Below, in pieces: positions 11,219 through 21,716 of a stretch of DNA of 64,000 bases. The position numbers were made by a program, and so were the translations under genes. Each line of letters opens with the position of its first letter. Positions within the stretch are counted from its first letter, which is position 1. Source of the stretch: Callipepla californica brunnescens (lineage: Eukaryota > Chordata > Aves > Galliformes > Odontophoridae); NCBI GenBank assembly GCA_023055505.1, contig JALIRH010000095.1, forward strand, positions 62,001 to 126,000, in the 5' to 3' direction. The notes under the pieces were generated by a model that was given only the letters and a program-made list of their open reading frames with translations, had not been told where the DNA came from and searched no databases.

Positions 11219-11461
11219 TACTCGTTTTGTTTGATTCATTGGGCTTAATTCCAAATTGTATTGCATTATACTGTGTTATTTACTTCCTGATGTCTTATTT
11301 AGTAAATTAGCTTTTCCCCCTCAGATCGTTGCCGCTGTTTTGTTTTGGGGCTTATCTCCCTTTTTCCCTTTCCCCCTTCCCCTTGTCCGGGGTGTGGGCC
11401 TGTGGGTCTCCTTCCTCGGTTGTCGCAGGGCCGGGCTGAACCGGCTCACAAACCCCTGACA
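10919..11461 (+). mobile_element. 5' LTR of the class III-like ERV
   Basis: 543 bp beginning TGTCATGG and ending CCCTGACA. Much of it aligns with the solo LTR at 40760-41333 (same TGTCATGGTTTTATGATTTT start, the 'cattccccagaggactt' block, and the same pyrimidine-rich tail). A TATA-like AGATAAAAA is near 11062. This copy has a (CT)n expansion at about 11178-11214 that the other lacks, and lacks about 40 bp found in the other near 40825-40885. Confidence 0.9.
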
Positions 11462-11465
11462 TTTT

Positions 11466-11483
11466 TGGCGCCCAACATGGGGC
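11466..11483 (+). promoter_or_regulatory. Primer binding site, tRNA-Lys type
   Basis: TGGCGCCCAACATGGGGC begins 4 bases after the LTR. It matches the complement of the 3' end of a tRNA-Lys with, by recollection, one difference. It confirms the LTR's 3' boundary and plus-strand orientation. Confidence 0.8.
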
Positions 11484-11692
11484 ACAACCAGCTGCCTTAG
11501 CCAGGCAGAGACAAACTTTTAGAGTACATCTCTGTCTGTTGTTAACAAGCTTATCTGTACTGCAAGTGCTGTACAGCAAAACATGACCTTGAAGTCCGGG
11601 CGTACTGTCAGTTGTTTTGGGATATCTGTAAACTTCTTTTGGGTACTGCCAGATTGTTTTAGTACAAGAAAAAAAAAAATAATAATAAAAAG

Positions 11693-12109
11693 ATGTCTTT
11701 TCTGTTTCTGTTAAAACTGCCCTTACAGGGATTGTACTTCACCGCTTTTTCCCTCTTAATGCTCAAAACGTACTGGAACTTGGTTAAGTTTGCCATTCTG
11801 TTCCATTGGGTCTGGTCCCTGTATGATAAATTAAAAGCAATGATAGAGGAACCTGCCAGATCCCAGGGCACCCCAGCTAATGGAACAAAGGATAACATGT
11901 TAACGAACCATGTGATGTTTGAATGGGTATCCAGGTTCCCCTCTCAGTTTTTTATGAATTTTCAAGATCACAGCTTAGGGATGGTGTTAATAATTGGGAT
12001 ATTAGTCCTCCTGCATGTAGTAGCACTTTACATCATGTGCAGGAAGCTTCTCCCAGAAACAGAGAATGTTGAATGGCAGGGAGAGTGGAGAGTTTTAGGA
12101 AAGAAATGA
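11693..12109 (+). CDS. Small predicted membrane protein between LTR and gag of the ERV
   Basis: A 138-codon open frame starts at an ATG in an A-rich leader and ends before gag, in a different frame from gag. The N-terminal ~45 residues are hydrophobic and aromatic (membrane-associated or one to two helices). After a polar middle with one N-G-T sequon (residues 63-65), residues 95-115 form a clear hydrophobic helix (LGMVLIIGILVLLHVVALYIM), followed by CRK and an acidic tail. The shape resembles a membrane anchor of an envelope-type or accessory protein, but its place before gag is not the standard retroviral layout. I do not recognise its family. It has no internal stop although pol in the same element is broken, which may be chance in a short frame. 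Confidence 0.55.
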   Translation: MSFLFLLKLPLQGLYFTAFSLLMLKTYWNLVKFAILFHWVWSLYDKLKAMIEEPARSQGTPANGTKDNMLTNHVMFEWVSRFPSQFFMNFQDHSLGMVLIIGILVLLHVVALYIMCRKLLPETENVEWQGEWRVLGKK

Positions 12110-12273
12110 GAAGGATGGGGACACCCGGTGTCATGGGATTTTTCTCCTGAACAATTGCAGGATCCTGAGGAGCTAGGCCTGTATCTGAGTAAAGGGTGCT
12201 GCGGCTCAGAAAGATCTGAGGTGGAACACTTATTTGGGGCTTGGCCTATGCTTACCGAGGTTTATATACTATT

Positions 12274-13350
12274 ATGAAGAGAGAGAGTGTCCAAACTGAG
12301 GCCCAAACCAAAGAGGAAAACCTCCCGGTCACACCTGACCAGCCAAAGGAAGCACCAGTATCAAAGTCAGTTGCCCCTGTGGAAGGCAAGAAATGGAAAC
12401 GTGTGTCCTCGCGCCTAGAACGCAAAGAAGAGGTGCCGAAAGAAGAGGAAGATATAGGTGAGGGGGTGGCCACAACCCCATCACCATCGAGAAAGGCAAC
12501 AAAGAAAAGTGAGAGACATGGAGAAGAAAGTGATGATGAAGGTGAAGAGAAAGTTAAAGTTACGACGTTTCGTTGGCCCGTGAAAATGTCTGAGATCCAA
12601 GGCTCAAGAAAGGAGTTTATTCGACGTCCAGATGAGAGTATTGTCACTTGGTTGCTTCGGTGTTGGGACAACCGGGCCAACAGTGTGTCCCTTGATAGTA
12701 ACGAAGCTCGCCAACTAGGAAACATTGCCCGAGATCCGGCTGTCGACAGAGGAATCAGCAGGTATATGGATGGAATCGCCAGCCTCTGGCAACGAATGCT
12801 AGTAGCTGTGAGGGAAAGATATCCCTACAAGAGTGACCTGGCACCTAAAGTGAAAAGGTGGAAAACTATTGAGGAAGGCATCCAGTATTTGAGAGAAACA
12901 GCTGTGGCGGAAATGCTGTATGATCCCACCTTTGATCCTGACGATCGGGACCATGATCCGGAGAAAGTAAGGAGTACACCCGAAATACGTCAGAAGCTTT
13001 CAAAGTCAGCACCAGAAAGGTACGCCGGTACACTAGTGACAACGTTCAACAGATATGAGGACCAAGACAGAAAACCCCCAGTTTTTGAACTAATTCTTAC
13101 ACTTCAAAACTTCAAACAAAAATTTCCGCCGCCATACACGTCCATTTCAGCCATATCAAAGTTAGAAGGACAAATGGAAGATATACTGGGAAAATTATCC
13201 CAACTGATTGATAGGGTTGAATCGGTTGCAGCTATCAGAAGCAAACGCCATCCTGCTCGAGCAAATGACAGCACTAACTTCACTAACTTCATGTCGCGTG
13301 CGGCTTTGTGGAGTTACTTACGTGCAAATGGAGAAGATATGAAGGAATGA
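12274..13350 (+). pseudogene. gag: gag of the class III-like ERV (open frame, element defective)
   Basis: The first good ATG of the open frame is at 12274 (the frame extends upstream to 12241 without ATG). It gives about 358 residues. The N-terminal ~95 residues are Lys/Glu/Ser-rich and probably disordered. A globular part follows, with SIVTWLLRCWDN near residue 130 and an LWQRMLVAVRERYP segment, as seen in gag of avian class III-like ERVs. A C-terminal heptad-like stretch (LEGQMEDILGKLSQLIDRVE) suggests a short coiled coil. I see no CCHC knuckle. The TGA stop at 13348-13350 is followed by the protease region in the same frame. Confidence 0.75.
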
Positions 13351-14720
13351 CATCAAAAACCCACCCCTGCACTGCGAGTACGGGTGAGAGAATTACAACA
13401 CAGACCAACTACCAGCGAAGTTGTTCCCGTCACTACAGGTAATGAACAGAGGGGCCCTGCCCTCAGCCAGAGGAGGGAGAGGGATAATAGAGTGTATTGG
13501 ACTGTGTGGATTCGGTGGCCTGGCACATCAAACCCACAGAAATAGGAGGCACTGGTGGATACTGGTGCACAATGTACTCTAACGCCTTCAAGTTATAAAG
13601 GGGCAGAATTGATTCATCTCTCTGGAGTGACTGGCGGCTTTCAGGAATTGTCTGTGCTGGAGGCAGAAATAAGCCTCACGGGTAAAGACTGGCAGAAGCA
13701 TCTTATAGTGATTGGACAGGGGGCCCCACGCATACTTGGTATAGACTATCTCAGAAGGGGGCACTTTAAGGATCCCAAGGGGTAGCGATGGGCTTTTGGA
13801 ATAGCTACTGTGGACACAGATAGCATTAAGCAACTATCTGTTTTACCTGGCCTGTCAGAAGATCCATCTGTTGTGGGGTTGCTACAAGTGGAGGAGCAAC
13901 AGGTACCAATTGCTACAAAAACGGTGCACAGACGGCAGTACCGCACCAACAGGGATTCCTTGCTCCCCATTCATCATCTGATTCGTCAGCTAGAGAGCCA
14001 GGGAGTGATCAGCAAAACTCACTCCCCGTTTAACAGCCCCATATGGCCAGTGCGTAAAGCCAACGGAGAATGGAGGTTGACGGTAGATTACCGTGGCCTG
14101 AACGAAGTCACACCTCCACTGAGTGCTGCTGTGCCAGACATGCTTCAACTCCAGTATGAACTGGAGTCAAAAGCAGCCAAGTGGTATGCCACCATTGACA
14201 TTGCTAACGCCTTCTTTTCAATTCCCTTGGCCACAGAATGCAGGCCACAGTTTGCCTTCACCTGGAGAGGCGTTCAGTACACCTGGAACCGTTTGCCCCA
14301 GGGGTGGAAGCACAGCCCAACCATTTGCCATGGGTTGATCCAAACTGCATTGGAACAGGGTGCTGCTCCTGAGCATCTGCAGTACATCGATGATATTGCT
14401 GTATGGGGCAATACAGCAGAGGAAGTTTTTAAGAAAGGAGAGACAATAATACAGATCCTCCTGCGAGCTGGCTTCGCTATTAAGCGAAGCAAAGTGAAAG
14501 GACCTGCACAAGAAATTCAGTTCCTAGGCATAAAGTGGCAAGATGGACGTCGTCACATCCCAACAGATGGGATTGACAAAATTACTGCCATGTCTCCACC
14601 CACCAGTAAGACAGAGAGCCAAGCTTTTCTGGGTGTAGTGGGATTTTGGAGACTGCATGTTCCAAACTACAGCCTCATTGTGAGCCCCCTTTATCAGGTG
14701 ACCTCTGGAAGAAGAATGAT
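13351..14720 (+). pseudogene. pol: pro-RT region of the class III-like ERV, interrupted by in-frame stops
   Basis: It continues in the gag frame. The protease active-site region reads LVDTGAQCTLTPSS at 13553-13594, with the catalytic DTG intact, preceded by a TAG stop at 13543-13545 and followed by another TAG at 13783-13785. Reverse transcriptase follows: HSPFNSPIWPVRKANGEWRL, the first catalytic region TIDIANAFFSIPL, LPQGWKHSP, and the catalytic YIDD at 14383-14394. After the RT thumb start (FLGVVGFWRLHVPNYS) the frame is lost near 14690-14715. Motifs are complete, but stops and the shift make it non-functional as one polyprotein. Confidence 0.88.
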
Positions 14721-15343
14721 TTTGTGTGGGGCCCTGAGCAGCAGCAGGCTTTTGAGCAAATGAAGCAGGAGATAGCCCGTGCCGTGGCCCTGGGGCCAGT
14801 GCGGACGGGACAGGATGTAAAGAACATCCTCTACACTGCTGCTGGAAAGGAAGGTCCCACTTGGAGTTTGTGGCAAAGAGCTTCTGGAGAGACCCGAGGC
14901 CGACCCCTTGGTTTCTGGAGTCGAGCATACAGGGGGTCTGAGGAGCGCTACACTCCAACTGAGAAGGAGATCTTAGCCGCATATCAGGGGGTTCGAGCTG
15001 CTTCTGAAGTAATCGGTACTGAAACGCAGCTCCTTCTGGCACCTCGACTGCCAGTACTGAACTGGATGTTTAAAGGAACAGTTCCCTCTACCCATCATGC
15101 TACTGATGCCACTTGGAGTAAGTGGATTGCGCTGATTACACAGCGAGCTCGGATGGGGAACCCCAACCGTTCAGGAATCCTGGAGGTGATCATGGACTGG
15201 CCTGAAGGTAAAAAGTTTGGAACAACACCAGCAGAGGAGGTGTCACGTGCTAAAGAAGCCTCACCATATAATGAACTAACAGAAGATGAAAAGAGATACG
15301 CCCTGTTCACAGATGGATTGTGTCGCTTTGTGGGAAAGACCGA
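14690..15343 (+). pseudogene. pol: RT connection and truncated RNase H of the class III-like ERV
   Basis: This continues pol in a different frame from RT, so one small indel near 14690-14715 separates them. It includes FVWGPEQQQAFEQMKQEI, then a connection domain (GFWSRAYRGSEERYTPTEKE), and ends with YALFTDGL, the first catalytic Asp strand of RNase H. The sequence then changes abruptly at 15344 to the 11-bp minisatellite, so the remaining RNase H residues and integrase are gone. Confidence 0.85.
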
Positions 15344-18300
15344 TTGCTGCCCCATAGCTGCCCCATAGCCTCGCCATAGCTTCCTCTTAGATGCCCCACT
15401 GCGGCCCCATAGCTGCCTCACTGCTGCCCCATCGCTGACCCACTACTGCCTCACTGCTGCCCCATAGCTTCCCAATAGCTGCCTCACCGTTGCCGCATAT
15501 CTGCCCCATAGCCTCCCCACAGCCTCCTCACAGCTACCCAATAGCTGCCTCACTGGTGCACCATAGCTGCCCCAGAGCCTCGCCATAGCCTCATCATAGC
15601 TGCCCCACTGCTGCCCCATTGCTACCTCCCTGCTGCCCCATAGCCGCCCCATGGCTGTCTAATACCCGCCCCATAACTGCCCTATAGCCTCCCCGTAGCC
15701 TCCTCATAGCTGTCTCACTGCTACCCCATAGCTGCCTCATAGCCGCCCCATAGCCACCCCATAGCTTCCTCACTGCTGCCCCATAGCTGCTCCATAGCCT
15801 CCCCATAGCCTCCTCAGAGCTGCCCCATAGCTGTCCTATAGCCTCCTCATAGCTGTCCCACTGCTGCCCCATAGCTGCCCCGTGGCTGCCTCATAGCTGT
15901 CAAACTGCTGCCCCATTGACGCCCCATAGCTTCCTCACTGATGCACCATAGCTGCCCCATAGCCTCCCCATAGCCTCTTTATAGCTGCCCCACTGCTGCC
16001 CCTTAGATGCCCAATGGCTGCCTCATAGCCGCCCCATAGCTGCCCCACTGCTGCCCCTTAGCCTCCCCATAGCCTCTTCATAGCTGCCTCACTGCTGCCC
16101 CACAGCCGCCCCATGGCTGCCTCATACCTGCCCCATAGCTGCCTCATAGCCGCTCCATAGCTGCTGCATAGGCTCCTCGGAGCTGCCCCATAGCTTCCTC
16201 AATGCGGCCCCAGAGCTGCCCAACTGCAGCCCCATGCTTGCCTCATAGCTTTTCCATAGCTGCCCCATAGCCTCCCCATAGCCGCCCCATAGCTGCCTCA
16301 CTGCAGCTTCATAGCTGCCCCGTAGTCTCCCCATAGCCTCCTCATACCTGTCCCATCGCTGCCTCTCTGCTGCCCCATAGTTGCCCCGTAGCCTCCTCAT
16401 AGCTACCCCACTACTGCCCCATACCTGCCCCACTGCTGCTACATATCCACCCCATAGATGTCTCACTGGTGTCCCATTGCCACCCCATGGCTGCCTAATA
16501 GCCGCCCCATTGCTGCCCCACTGCTGCCCCATAGCTGCACCATGGCTGCCTCATAGCTGTCCAATACCTGCCCTATAGCCTACCCATAGCCTCCTCATAG
16601 CTCTCTCACTGCTTCCCCATAGTTGCCCCATGGCTGCCTTGTAGCCGCCCCATAGCTGGTCCATAGCCTCCTCTTAGCTGCCCCACTGCTGCCCCATAGC
16701 CGTTTGATGGCTGCCCCATGGCTACCCCATAGCTGCCCCACTTCTGCCCCATAGCCTCCCCATAGTCTCCTCATAGCTGCCTCACTGCTGCCCCATAGCT
16801 GCCTCATAACTGCAAAACTGCTGCCCCATTGCCGCCTCGTAGCTTCCTCACTGATGCACAATAGCTGCCCCATAGCCTCCCCATAGCTTCCTCTTAGCTG
16901 CCCCACTGCAGCCCCATAGCTGCAGCACTTATGCCCCATAGCTGACCCACTACTGCCTCACTGCTGCCCCATAGCCTCCCCATAGCTGCCTCACTGCTGC
17001 CCTTAGCTGCCTCAGTGGTGCCCCAGACGTACCCCATGGCTGCCCCATAGCCTCCCCATAGCTGCCTCACTGGTGCCCCAGACGTACCCCATGGCTGCCT
17101 CATAGCCGCCCCATAGCTGCCCCATTACTGCCCCATAGCCTCCCCATACTTGCCCCATAGCTGTCTCACTGCTGCCCCATAGCCACCCCATAGCTGCCTC
17201 CCTGCTCCACCATAGCTTCCCTATGTCTGCCTCATCGCCACCCCATAGCTGCCTCATAACCTCTTGATATCTGCTCCATAGCTGCCCCACTGCTGCCCCA
17301 TACCTGCCCCATAGCCTCCCCATAGCCGTCCCATAGCTGCCTCACTGCTGCCCCATGGTGCCCAATGGCTGCCTAATAGCCGCCCGATAGCCTTGCCACT
17401 GCTTCCCAATAGCTGCCCCACTACTGCCCCATAGCCGCTCTATAGCTGCCTCATCGGCTTCCCATAGCCTCCTCATAGCTGCCTCATTGCTGCCTCACTG
17501 CTGCCCAATAGCTGCCCCATAGCCTCCCCATAGTCTCCTCATAGTTGCCCCACTGCTGCCCCATAGACGCCCCATAGCTGCCTCACTGCTGCTTCATAGC
17601 TGCCCCATAGCCTCCCAATTGCCTCCTCTTAGCTGCCACACCGCTGCCCCAGAGCTGCTTGATAAGTGCCTCATACCTGTCCCATAGCTGCCTCACTGCT
17701 GCCCCATAGCCTCCTCATAGCCTCCTCATATCTGCCCCACTGCTGCTCCATATCCGCCCCATAGCTGCCCGACTGCTGCCCCGTAGCCTCCCCATAGCTG
17801 CCTCACTGGTGCCCCAAAACTGCCTCACTGCTGCCCCATAGCCTCCCCATAGCCTCCTCATAGCTGCCCAACTGCTGCCCCATAGCTGCCTCACTGCTTC
17901 CCCACTACTGCCCCATAGCCTCCTCATAGCTACCTCATAGCTGCCTCACTTCTGCCCCTTACCTGCCCCACTACTTCCCCATAGCTGCCCCACTAATGCC
18001 CCATAGCTGCCCCATAGCCTCTCCTGAGCCGCCACATAGCTGCCTCACTACTGCCCCATAGCTGCCCAACTGCTGCCTCATAGCTGCCAAACTACTGCCC
18101 CATAGCCGCCCCAAAGCTGTTTCAAATCTGCTCCATAGCTGCCCCATAGCCTCCTCATAGCTGTTCTATAGCTAGCTCACTGCTGCCCCATAGCTGCCCC
18201 ATAGCCTCCCTATAGCTTCCTCTTAGATGCCCCACTGCGGCCCCATAGCTGCAGCACTAATGCCCCATAGCTGACCCACTACTGCCTCACTGCTGCCCCA

Positions 18301-20875
18301 TAGCTTCTCAATAGCTACCTCAACGTTGCCACATATCTGCCCCATAGCCTCCCCACAGCCTCTTCATAGCTACCCAATAGCTGCCTCACTGGTGCACCAT
18401 AGCTGCCCCAGAGCCTCGCCATAGCCTCATCATAGCTGCTCCACTGCTGCCCCATTGCTACCTCCCTGGCTGCCCCATAGCCGCCCCATGGCTGCCTAAT
18501 AGCCGCCCAATAGCTGCCCCACTGCTGCCCCATTGATGCCTTATATCTGCCCGACTACTGCCACATAGCCACTATATACCTGCCCCATAGCCTCCCCATA
18601 GCCTCCTCATAGCTGCCCCATAGCTGCCCTCTAGCCTCCTCATAGCTGTCCCACTGCTGTCCCATAGCTGCCCCGTGACTGCCTCATAGCTGTCAAACTG
18701 CTGCCCTAAAGACGCCCCATAGCTTCCTCACTGATGCACCATAGCTGCCGCACAGCCTCTCCATAGCCTCTTTATAGCTGCCCAACTGCTGCCCCATAGC
18801 TGCCTCACTGCTTCCCCACTACTGCCCAATAGCTACCCCATAGCTGCCTCACTGCTGCCCCATATCTGCCCCACTACTTCCCCATAGCTGCCCCACTAAT
18901 GCCCCATAGCTGCCCCATAGCCTCTCCTGAGCTGCCACATAGCTGCCTCACTACTGCCCCAACTGCTGCCCAACTGCTGCCTCATAGCTGCCAAACTACT
19001 GCCCCACAGCCGCCCCAAAGCTGTTTCAAATCTGCTCCATAGCTGCCCCATAGCCTCCTCATAGCTGCCCAACTGCTGCCCCATAGCTGACTCACTGCTA
19101 ACCCATAGCTGCCCCATGGCTGCCTTATAGCCGCACCATAGCTGCTTCACTGCTGCCACATATCTGACCCATAGCCGCCTCATAACTGCCTCACTGCTGC
19201 TTCATAGCCGCCCCATAGCCTCCTCATAGCCTCCTCATATCTGCCCCACTGCTGCCACATAGCTGTCTTACTACTGCCCCATACCTGCCCCACTGCTGCT
19301 CCATATCCGCCCCATAGCTGCCCGACTGCTGCCCCATATCTGCCCCATAGCCTCCTCATAGCTGTTCTAAAGCTAGCTCAATGCTGTCCGATAGCTGCCC
19401 CATAGCCTCCCCATAGCCTCCTCTTAACTGCCCCACTCGGCCCCATAGCTGCAGCACTAATGCCCCATAGCTGACCGACTACTCCCTCATTGCTGCCCCA
19501 TAGCTTCCCCATAGCTACCTCACCGTTGCCACATATCTACCCCATATCCTCCCCACAGCCTCCTCAAAGCTACCCCATAGCTGCCTCACTGTTGCACCAT
19601 AGCTGCCCCATAGCCTCTCCATACCCTCCTCATTGCTGCCCCATAGCTGCCCCATAGCTTCCCCACAGCCTCCTCATAACTGTCCCATTGGTGCCCCATA
19701 GCTGCCCCATGGCTGCCTCACTGGTGTACCATAGCTGCCCCATGGCTGCCTCACTGGTGTACCATAGCTGCCCCGTAGACTCACCATAGCCTCATCATAG
19801 CTTCCCAACTGCTGCCCCATTGCTACCTCCCTGCTGCCCTATAGCTGCCCCATAGCTGCTCCATAGCCTCCCCATAGCCTCCTCATAACTGCCCCACTAA
19901 TGCCCCATAGCTGCCGCACTAATGCCCCATATTTGACTCTCTACTCCCTCACTGCTGCCCCGTAGCCTCCCTATAGCTGCCTCACTGGTGCCCCATATCT
20001 GCCTCACTGGTGTCCCATAGCTGCCCCATAGCTTCCCCACAGCCTTCTCATAGCTGCCTCACTACTTCCTCACTGCTGCCCCATAGCTTTCTCATAGCTA
20101 CCCCATAGCTGCCTCACTGCTGCCCCATATCTGCCCCACTACTTCCCCATAGCTGCCCCACTAATGCCCCATAGCTGCCACATAGCCTCTTAATAACCGT
20201 CCCATATCTGCCCCACTGCTGCTCCATTGCCTCCCCATAACCTCCTCATAGCTGACCCATAGCTGCCCCATAGCTACCTCACTGCTGCCCCATACGTGCC
20301 CCATGGCTGCCTAATTCCCGCCCCATAGCTGCCCCACTGCTGCCTTATATCTGCCCAACTACTGCCACATAGGCGCTCTATAGCTGCCCCATAGCCTCCC
20401 CTTAGCCTCCTCATAGCTGCCCCATAGCTAGCTCTCTGCTGCCACATAGCTTCCCCATAGCCTCCTCATAGCTGTCCCACTGCTGCCCCATAGCTGCCAA
20501 AATGCTGCCCCAAAGCCGCCCCATAGCTTCCTCACTGATGCACCATAGCTGCCCCATAGCCTCCCATAGCCTCCTTATAGCTGCCTCACTGCTACTCCAT
20601 AGCTCCATCACTGCTTCCTCATAGCTGCCCCACTACTGCCTCATAGCTGCTTGATGGCTGCCTAATAGCCGCCCCATACCTGCCCCACTCTTGCCCCATA
20701 ACTGCCCCATGGCTACCCTTAGAGCTGCCCCACTTCTGTCCCATAGCTGCCCCATAGCTGCCCCACTGCTGCCCCGTGGCTGCCTCATTTCTGCCCCATA
20801 CCTGCCTTACTGCAGCCCCATAGCCGCCCCATAGCTGCCTCATATCCTCCCCATAGCCTCCTCATAGATGTTACA
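15344..20875. repeat. 11-bp GC-rich minisatellite (GCTGCCCCATA), left block
   Basis: Tandem 11-mers, mainly GCTGCCCCATA with variants GCTGCCTCACT, GCCTCCCCATA and GCCTCCTCATA. Because 3 x 11 = 33, the minus strand stays open over long distances and gives repetitive frames (MGQLWGSYGAA-like, period 11 residues); these are not genes. There is a higher-order structure: a segment of a few hundred bp starting near 15377 recurs near 18207 (offset 2830) and again, more diverged, near 19410. Confidence 0.95.
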
Positions 20876-20879
20876 AGTG

Positions 20880-21400
20880 CTAGGGGAAAAAAGAGAGCGC
20901 CGCGCGGCCCCGGAATCCTGCCCCGCCCCTCCCCCGCTGCCGCTGCCGCTGCCCCTGCCCAGCCCCACCCCCAAAGCTCACAGTGCCTCCCGTACAGCCG
21001 CCGCCGCCGCTCCAACGTGCGGTTTCCGCGGCAACGGAGCCGCCGCCGCCGCCGCCGCTCCAACGCGCGGTTTCCGCAGTTTCCGCAGTTTCCGCGGTTC
21101 CCACGGCAACGGAGCCGCCGCCGCCGCCGCCGCTCCAACGCGCGGTTTCCGCGGTTTCCGCGGCGCCGCCACCGCCGCCGCCATAGTACTCCACCGCTCC
21201 GTTCATCTGCGGGGGGGGGGGGACTTCCGTTTCCGGCTTCCGGGACCGGCGCACGCGTAGTGCTATTCCCAGAGCCGCGCGCAGTGGGGGTGGGGCTGTT
21301 CGGCCATGGCGTTGGCGGGGGGGGAGGTCGCGCAACGTGGAGCTCCTGGGGGAGCTACAGCGGCTGCTCGCGCACACGCAGGTGGGAAAGGGGAGGGGGG
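20880..21400. promoter_or_regulatory. CpG island promoter with repeated CCG/TTTCCGCGG units
   Basis: Very CpG-rich sequence with about three copies of a unit containing (CCG)n, CTCCAACGCGCGG and TTTCCGCGG/TTTCCGCAG. Two segments resemble RFX X-boxes: GGTTTCCGCGGCAACGG at 21021-21037 and GGTTCCCACGGCAACGG at 21096-21112. An NRF1-like GCGCACGCG is near 21248-21256. It lies immediately upstream of the SGF29-like first exon, so it is probably that gene's promoter. Ala/Pro/Arg-rich open frames on both strands here are composition artefacts. Confidence 0.75.
21306..21381 (+). pseudogene. SGF29: SGF29 exon 1 (first coding exon), frame disturbed by a G run
   Basis: An ATG in strong context (GGCCATGG) at 21306 follows the CpG island, and the exon ends at CAG|GTGGGA (donor at 21382). 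The downstream part reads RNVELLGELQRLLAHTQ, which corresponds to the N-terminal helix of SGF29, the Tudor-domain subunit of the SAGA/ATAC histone acetyltransferase modules. As given, the ATG and that segment are in different frames; they differ by one base within the 8-G run at 21317-21324. With one G fewer, the exon would encode 25 residues, the same length as exon 1 of human SGF29 as I recall it. The indel may be an assembly error in a homopolymer or a real lesion. The next exons are not visible before the minisatellite at 21717. Confidence 0.72.
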
Positions 21401-21716
21401 GAGGAGTGGGGTGGCGGAGGGAGAAGGGGGGAATAGGGTGTGGGTGGGGTGGGGCGGAGTTGGGTGAGGGACGGGGATGTGGGGCTGGGGTTGGGGCTAA
21501 TGGGGCTCGATGCTCGGTTCTAAGTCCGGGTGCTCAGTTAGGGGTCTGAAGGCTCTGTTATGGGGCTGGGGCTGCAGATGTGGGGTCGGGGTTATGGGGC
21601 TGGGGTCGGGGTTGTGGGTCCGGGGCCGTCGATGTGGGGGAGGGATCAGCCAGTTCTCATTGGTGGGCAACCATGGAAGGGGCGAGGACTCCAACAAAAG
21701 AAGCGGGGGGAAACCA
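21382..21716 (+). other. Start of SGF29 intron 1, G-rich
   Basis: A G-rich stretch (repeats of TGGGGCTGGGGTTGGGG type) directly downstream of the exon 1 donor. It ends at 21716, where the 11-bp minisatellite resumes. No second exon is seen in it. Confidence 0.6.

Larger units (their letters stand above)
10919..15343 (+). mobile_element. Class III (ERVL-like) ERV, 3'-truncated
   Basis: Order on the plus strand: LTR (10919-11461), primer site (11466-11483), small membrane-protein ORF (11693-12109), gag (12274-13350), protease and reverse transcriptase (13351-~14700), connection/RNase H start in another frame (~14700-15343). It inserted into a CR1 fragment. The solo LTR of the same family at 40760-41333 is flanked by a 5-bp duplication, which favours a class III-like element. 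The element ends within the first strand of RNase H, where it joins an 11-bp minisatellite. No integrase or env remains. Confidence 0.85.

Noticed and set aside
12252..12725. 157-codon minus-strand frame
   Set aside because: Antisense shadow of the gag frame.
20785..21436. Overlapping Ala/Pro/Arg/Gly-rich frames on both strands
   Set aside because: High-GC CpG island keeps all frames open; only the SGF29-like segment has family similarity.
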